The notes under the pieces are model-generated. The model was given only the letters and a program-made list of their open reading frames with translations. It did no database searches and had not been told where the DNA came from. From Loktanella sp. D2R18 (GTDB lineage Bacteria; Pseudomonadota; Alphaproteobacteria; Rhodobacterales; Rhodobacteraceae): a DNA stretch of 64,000 bases. Each line of letters begins with the position of its first letter. Position 1 is the first letter of the stretch. This document shows, piece by piece, positions 60,514-64,000 of the stretch. The stretch is from NCBI RefSeq assembly GCF_003318235.1, contig NZ_QOCG01000011.1:248001-312000 (forward strand). Direction: 5' to 3'. The position numbers and the translations under genes are program-made.

Positions 60514-61536
60514 ATGAAAACGCTAACAGTTTCTACACTTGCGCTCATGCTGAGTGCGAATATCGCAGCCGCCGAAGGCGAGCTGTTTTTGTACAACTGG
60601 ACGGATTACACCGCGCCGGATTTGATCGAAAAGTTCGAGGCCGAAACCGGTATCTCTGTCACGCTGGACACCTACGATTCCAATGAAACGTTGCTGGCAA
60701 AACTCCAGTCCGGGGCTACGGGCTACGACATCGTGGTGCCAAGCCATAACTTCGTTCAAATCTTTGTCTCCGAAGGGCTTCTGCAAGAAATCAGCGCATC
60801 AGAACTGACCGGCTACGAAAATATCTCTGCCGATTTCGCCAGCCCGTCTTGGGACGAAGGCAATGTCTACACCATTCCTTGGCAGTGGGGCACCACGTCG
60901 TTCACCGTGAACACAGACGTCTTTGGCGGTGACATCAACACCTATGACATCCTGTTCCAGCCACCTGCCGAACTAGAAGGTAAAATTGGCATGTTTCGCT
61001 CTGCGGATGAGGTGATTTCTATGGCGCAGTTGTCGCTTGGTTTGGGACTGTGTAGCGAAGATCCAAATGAAATGCAGCAGGTGCTTGACCTTCTTCTGGC
61101 CCAAAAAGACGACGTCAAAACATACAGCTCAGATGGCATTCTGGAACGTCTCGCATCCGGTGACGTGGCCGTTCACCAAAACTGGAACGGCTATTCGATC
61201 CGCGCCCGCGAAGAAAACCCAGCCATGCAATATGCCTTCCCGAAAGAGGGCGTGATCACATGGGCCGATAACATTGCGGTGCCGGTTGGCGCACCAAACT
61301 ATGATAACGCGATCAAGTTCGTCGAATTCCTGATGCAGCCTGAAAACATCGCGATCCAGTCGAACTTTGCCGGCTATTCCAACGGGATCACCGGCAGTGC
61401 GGACCTGATGAACGACGACCTTAAAGCGGCAGGTGAATTGTCTCCCCCTGAAGGCACGCCATTGGTGTTCTCACAGACATGTTCACCAGCGGCAGTCGAG
61501 CTTCAGAACCGCGTTTGGACAGCGTTACTGCAATAA
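60514..61536 (+). CDS. potD: polyamine-type ABC transporter, periplasmic binding protein
   Basis: A 340-residue solute-binding protein. Signal peptide 1-20 (A-A-A). The mature start F-L-Y-N-W-T-D-Y is typical of PotD/PotF proteins, and W-Q-W-G-T-T-S-F-T-V-N-T-D supplies conserved aromatic residues of the polyamine pocket. AAGGAGAG precedes the ATG. It delivers the substrate to the PotBC channel. Confidence 0.94.
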   Translation: MKTLTVSTLALMLSANIAAAEGELFLYNWTDYTAPDLIEKFEAETGISVTLDTYDSNETLLAKLQSGATGYDIVVPSHNFVQIFVSEGLLQEISASELTGYENISADFASPSWDEGNVYTIPWQWGTTSFTVNTDVFGGDINTYDILFQPPAELEGKIGMFRSADEVISMAQLSLGLGLCSEDPNEMQQVLDLLLAQKDDVKTYSSDGILERLASGDVAVHQNWNGYSIRAREENPAMQYAFPKEGVITWADNIAVPVGAPNYDNAIKFVEFLMQPENIAIQSNFAGYSNGITGSADLMNDDLKAAGELSPPEGTPLVFSQTCSPAAVELQNRVWTALLQ

Positions 61537-61586
61537 CACTGACCTGTGTGGTGGGGCGTCCTCGCCACACACTTCTCCAATCAGGA

Positions 61587-63269
61587 ATGCCGACTTTGAA
61601 CGCAGATTTAATTATCTTCAACGGATGTGTCCGCACCATGGACCCGAACGCGCCCGTCGCTGAGGCCGTTGCCATGACAGACGGAAAAATAATTGCCGTG
61701 GGGACGAACGATGACGTCCGTAGTTCGACGGCCAATGCGACCCGGCAGATCGATGCAAACGGGCGCAGTGTGCTCCCCGGTTTCATCGACAGCCATGTGC
61801 ATCTGTTTCAGGGATCGGCCGAACTGGATTTCCTCCCCGTCGGCGGGTTGACCGATCTAGACGCCTTGCGCCCGCTGGTTGACGCCTACGTGGCCGATCG
61901 CCCGGACGAGCCTTTGATCCTTGGTGTTGGCGCGTTTTATGGCTTGTTCGAGGGCGTTGAGAGTGCCCCGCGCATCGCTTTGGACAATCTCATGAAAGAT
62001 CGCCCCTTTGCCTTGCTCGCGGCTGATCTGCATACGGTTTGGGCCAATACCAAAACGCTTGAAATGGCAGGCCTGCTCCACGGCGCCTATATGCCCGAAG
62101 GCAGCACCGTCGTCATGGGTGACGATGGGCTTGCGACCGGCCTGCTGCTGGAAACCGGGGCGTTTGGCCCGGCCCTCGCGCTTTCGCGAACGGGTGGCCG
62201 CGACATGCTGGGCTATGTGACAGGCGCTGACCCCGACCCCGCCGCGACGTCGGCTGAACGTGAGGCCGATAAGGCGCTGCTGCTTAAGGGGATCGCGCAC
62301 GTCGCGTCGCACGGGATTACGACGCTGCACAATATGGATGGCAATTTTTACCAGCTCGAATTGCTGAGTGAGCTTGAGGCAGAAGGCCGCCTGAATTTGC
62401 GCATTCAAATTCCGTTTCATCTAAAGAATTTCGACTCCCTCGACCGACTTGAAGAAGCCGCCGAAATGCATAGGCGGTACACCGGCGACAAAGTCTGGTC
62501 AGGGCGGGTAAAGATGTTCATCGATGGCGTATTGGAGAGCCGCACCGCGCTAAAATCGCGGGCCTATCCGGATGATCCACACAACCACGGCGAAGCAGTT
62601 TTTGATGCGGAGCACTTCAATGCGGCCTGTGTTAGGGCCGATGCGCTTGGGCTTCAGATCAGCGTGCATGCGGTCGGCGACCTTGCGGTCACCCGTGTGT
62701 TGGATGGCTATGAATTGGCCGTAAAAACGAACGGCACGCGTGACGCCCGCCACCGTGTGGAGCATCTAGAGATTATCACCGACGCAGATCTTGAACGTAT
62801 GAAAGCCCTCAATGTCGTTGCCTCAATGCAGCCGCGGCATGCGGTCTTTGGCGGATTCTTTGATCCACCGGCCCCGAACACTATATTCTTCGAAGACGAA
62901 TGCGCGCGCGCCTATGCGTGGGCGCGGGTGCGGCAGAGCGGCATCCCACTTGCCTTTTCAACAGATTGGCCTGTTGTCCCCGTCGATGTCATGGCGAATA
63001 TCCAAAGCGCCGTTGCGCCAATGGCGCTTGGCTCCGACTGGCCTGATCAAAGCCAGACTTTGCAAGATACGCTGACGTCCTACACCGCAACAAATGCATG
63101 GATGGCCTTTAAGGAGGATCACCACGGCACCCTACGTCCGGGTCTGGCGGCTGATCTGGTCATCCTTGATGGCGACGTTGAAGCGCAGGACCTGCAAGGT
63201 ATGGCTAAGCTGCCCATCGCCATGACGATCTGCGATGGCGAAATATCCTATGACGCAGGTACCTTATGA
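61587..63269 (+). CDS. YtcJ-like amidohydrolase family protein
   Basis: A 560-residue metal-dependent hydrolase. The N-terminal metal-binding motif is D-S-H-V-H (H70, H72), followed later by S-V-H-A-V-G-D (near 355), H-R-V-E-H-L-E (near 392) and F-S-T-D-W-P-V (near 457), which would complete an amidohydrolase-3 centre. Substrates of YtcJ-like enzymes are poorly known (N-substituted formamides, hydantoins and others). The start is ambiguous: ATG at 61587 has AGGA too close, while TTG at 61596 has it at the usual distance. It follows potD by 50 bases, so it is in the transport operon and may act on the imported compound. Its stop overlaps the next, decayed, gene by four bases. Confidence 0.88.
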   Translation: MPTLNADLIIFNGCVRTMDPNAPVAEAVAMTDGKIIAVGTNDDVRSSTANATRQIDANGRSVLPGFIDSHVHLFQGSAELDFLPVGGLTDLDALRPLVDAYVADRPDEPLILGVGAFYGLFEGVESAPRIALDNLMKDRPFALLAADLHTVWANTKTLEMAGLLHGAYMPEGSTVVMGDDGLATGLLLETGAFGPALALSRTGGRDMLGYVTGADPDPAATSAEREADKALLLKGIAHVASHGITTLHNMDGNFYQLELLSELEAEGRLNLRIQIPFHLKNFDSLDRLEEAAEMHRRYTGDKVWSGRVKMFIDGVLESRTALKSRAYPDDPHNHGEAVFDAEHFNAACVRADALGLQISVHAVGDLAVTRVLDGYELAVKTNGTRDARHRVEHLEIITDADLERMKALNVVASMQPRHAVFGGFFDPPAPNTIFFEDECARAYAWARVRQSGIPLAFSTDWPVVPVDVMANIQSAVAPMALGSDWPDQSQTLQDTLTSYTATNAWMAFKEDHHGTLRPGLAADLVILDGDVEAQDLQGMAKLPIAMTICDGEISYDAGTL

Positions 63270-64000
63270 CACTGTCATAATCATCGCCAAAAGACGGTCA
63301 CGTGCTGGCGTCGGTCTGCGATCTTAACGGACGCTTGCGCGGTAAAATGTACCGTGCGTCGGCCGCGGAAAAGCTGCTTAAGTCTGGCCTGCGGATGCCA
63401 CTCTCAAGCATTTGCGGCGACATTTAGGGCAATGACGTGCTGGCGTCCGCGTTTATTCAGGAACACGGCGATCTTGATGGCATTTGCACGCCCCTATCGG
63501 ACGGATCTATTACCGATTCAACCAACGACCCAATGCGCGGGCCTTGTTCCACTTTGGATGCACATGGAAGGCGGCAGCCCGTTTCAGGCAGCCCCCGGCC
63601 AAGCTCTGGCCAAGGTGCTCGCTGGATTTGCACGGCTTGGCCTAAAACCTGTCGTGGCCAATGAACTGGAGTTCTATCTGCTGGACCCGTCTTAGCCACG
63701 AGCCAAACCCGTTGGACTGCCCTCGTTGGGAGATCAAATCTACGCATTAGACCAGATCTTAGACCATGCCGCGTTTCTTGATGATGTTTACGCGACTGCG
63801 GCATAGAAGTAGAGGCCGCGATCCCAGAGGGAGGACAAGGGCAGTTCGAATTCAACCTGCTGCATATCGACGACGCGCTGCTGGCGGCGGATCACGCGGT
63901 TTACTTTAAACAGATCGTCAAAACATGCGCCCGCAAACATGACCTTTCTGCCAGCTTTATGGCCAAGCCGTTTCTAGAAAACTCTGGATGTGAGTTTCAT
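63266..64000 (+). pseudogene. decayed PuuA-like glutamine synthetase (gamma-glutamylpolyamine synthetase)
   Basis: The segment carries pieces of a type I-like glutamine synthetase in several frames. An ATG at 63266 overlaps the amidohydrolase stop, but TAA follows at 63278. The frame then reads C-D-L-N-G-R-L-R-G-K (GS beta-Grasp start), then a TAG at 63425 where D-I-W-G-N would be expected, so a Trp codon is lost. A shift near 63500-63540 moves conserved P-L-W-M-H-M-E-G-G and A-N-E-L-E-F-Y-L-L-D into the next frame, which ends in TAG at 63693. From about 63805 E-A-A-I-P-E-G-G-Q-G-Q-F-E-F-N-L-L-H-I-D appears in yet another frame and runs off the window. Several lesions indicate a true pseudogene rather than a sequencing error. 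Confidence 0.85.

Overview
The window reads as chromosomal DNA of an alphaproteobacterium of the family Rhodobacteraceae, Roseobacter group. The basis is a complete RcGTA-type gene transfer agent cluster next to cysE, mltG and fabF, a pyruvate dehydrogenase E1 beta subunit carrying its own lipoyl domain, an archaeal-type class I aldolase, and overall protein style. The species cannot be told from the sequence alone. No rRNA operon, insertion sequence, CRISPR array or integrase was seen; one tRNA (Leu, UAG) is present.

Layout. 1-0.7 kb: 5' part of a membrane GGDEF diguanylate cyclase. 0.8-3.5 kb: ilvBN with a leader peptide and terminator that form a classical attenuator. 3.5-4.4 kb: two paralogous secreted EF-hand miniproteins. 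4.5-9.9 kb: nucleoside hydrolase-selO, an EamA permease, a DUF3179 protein and two overlapping cyclophilins. 10-15.3 kb: pgk, two uncharacterised genes, class I aldolase with candidate LacI-type operators, and ftsB. 16-20.3 kb: pdhA, an inserted lipoprotein gene, pdhB and pdhC. 20.3-21.6 kb: a CMD/AhpD-like protein and cysE. 21.6-35.7 kb (minus strand): the gene transfer agent, gp15 back to gp1, with all 17 expected ORFs intact. 35.9-42.2 kb (minus): mltG, fabF, acpP, fabG and fabD, split by two plus-strand genes, one a periplasmic-sensor/PilZ protein. 42.3-44.8 kb: a cytochrome b561-YceI fusion, a stand-alone YceI and a membrane protein. 45.1-46.3 kb: rpsF-rpsR-rplI. 46.5-52.3 kb: cpdB, a secreted protein, tig, tRNA-Leu and nnr. 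52.5-54.3 kb: glnB-glnA. 54.4-56.6 kb: an EEP-family protein and an alpha/beta hydrolase-OsmC fusion. 56.8-64 kb: a LuxR-type regulator divergent from a polyamine-type ABC transporter operon (potABCD-like) with an amidohydrolase and a decayed PuuA-like glutamine synthetase.

How the genes fit together. Most of the window is core metabolism: branched-chain amino acids, glycolysis and gluconeogenesis, pyruvate oxidation, fatty acid synthesis, nitrogen assimilation and translation. The least ordinary items are regulatory or contextual: the ilv attenuator; the tandem operator-like sites before the aldolase; a palindrome before pdhA and a lipoprotein gene inside the pdh operon; a strongly folded intergenic RNA between the GTA capsid gene and gp6, and a dyad-rich GTA promoter; the PilZ gene pair interrupting the fab cluster; and the polyamine operon that has lost its ligase. 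No wholly new multi-gene system could be demonstrated. The best candidates for undescribed biology are the GTA gp5-gp6 RNA element and the paired periplasmic/PilZ proteins.
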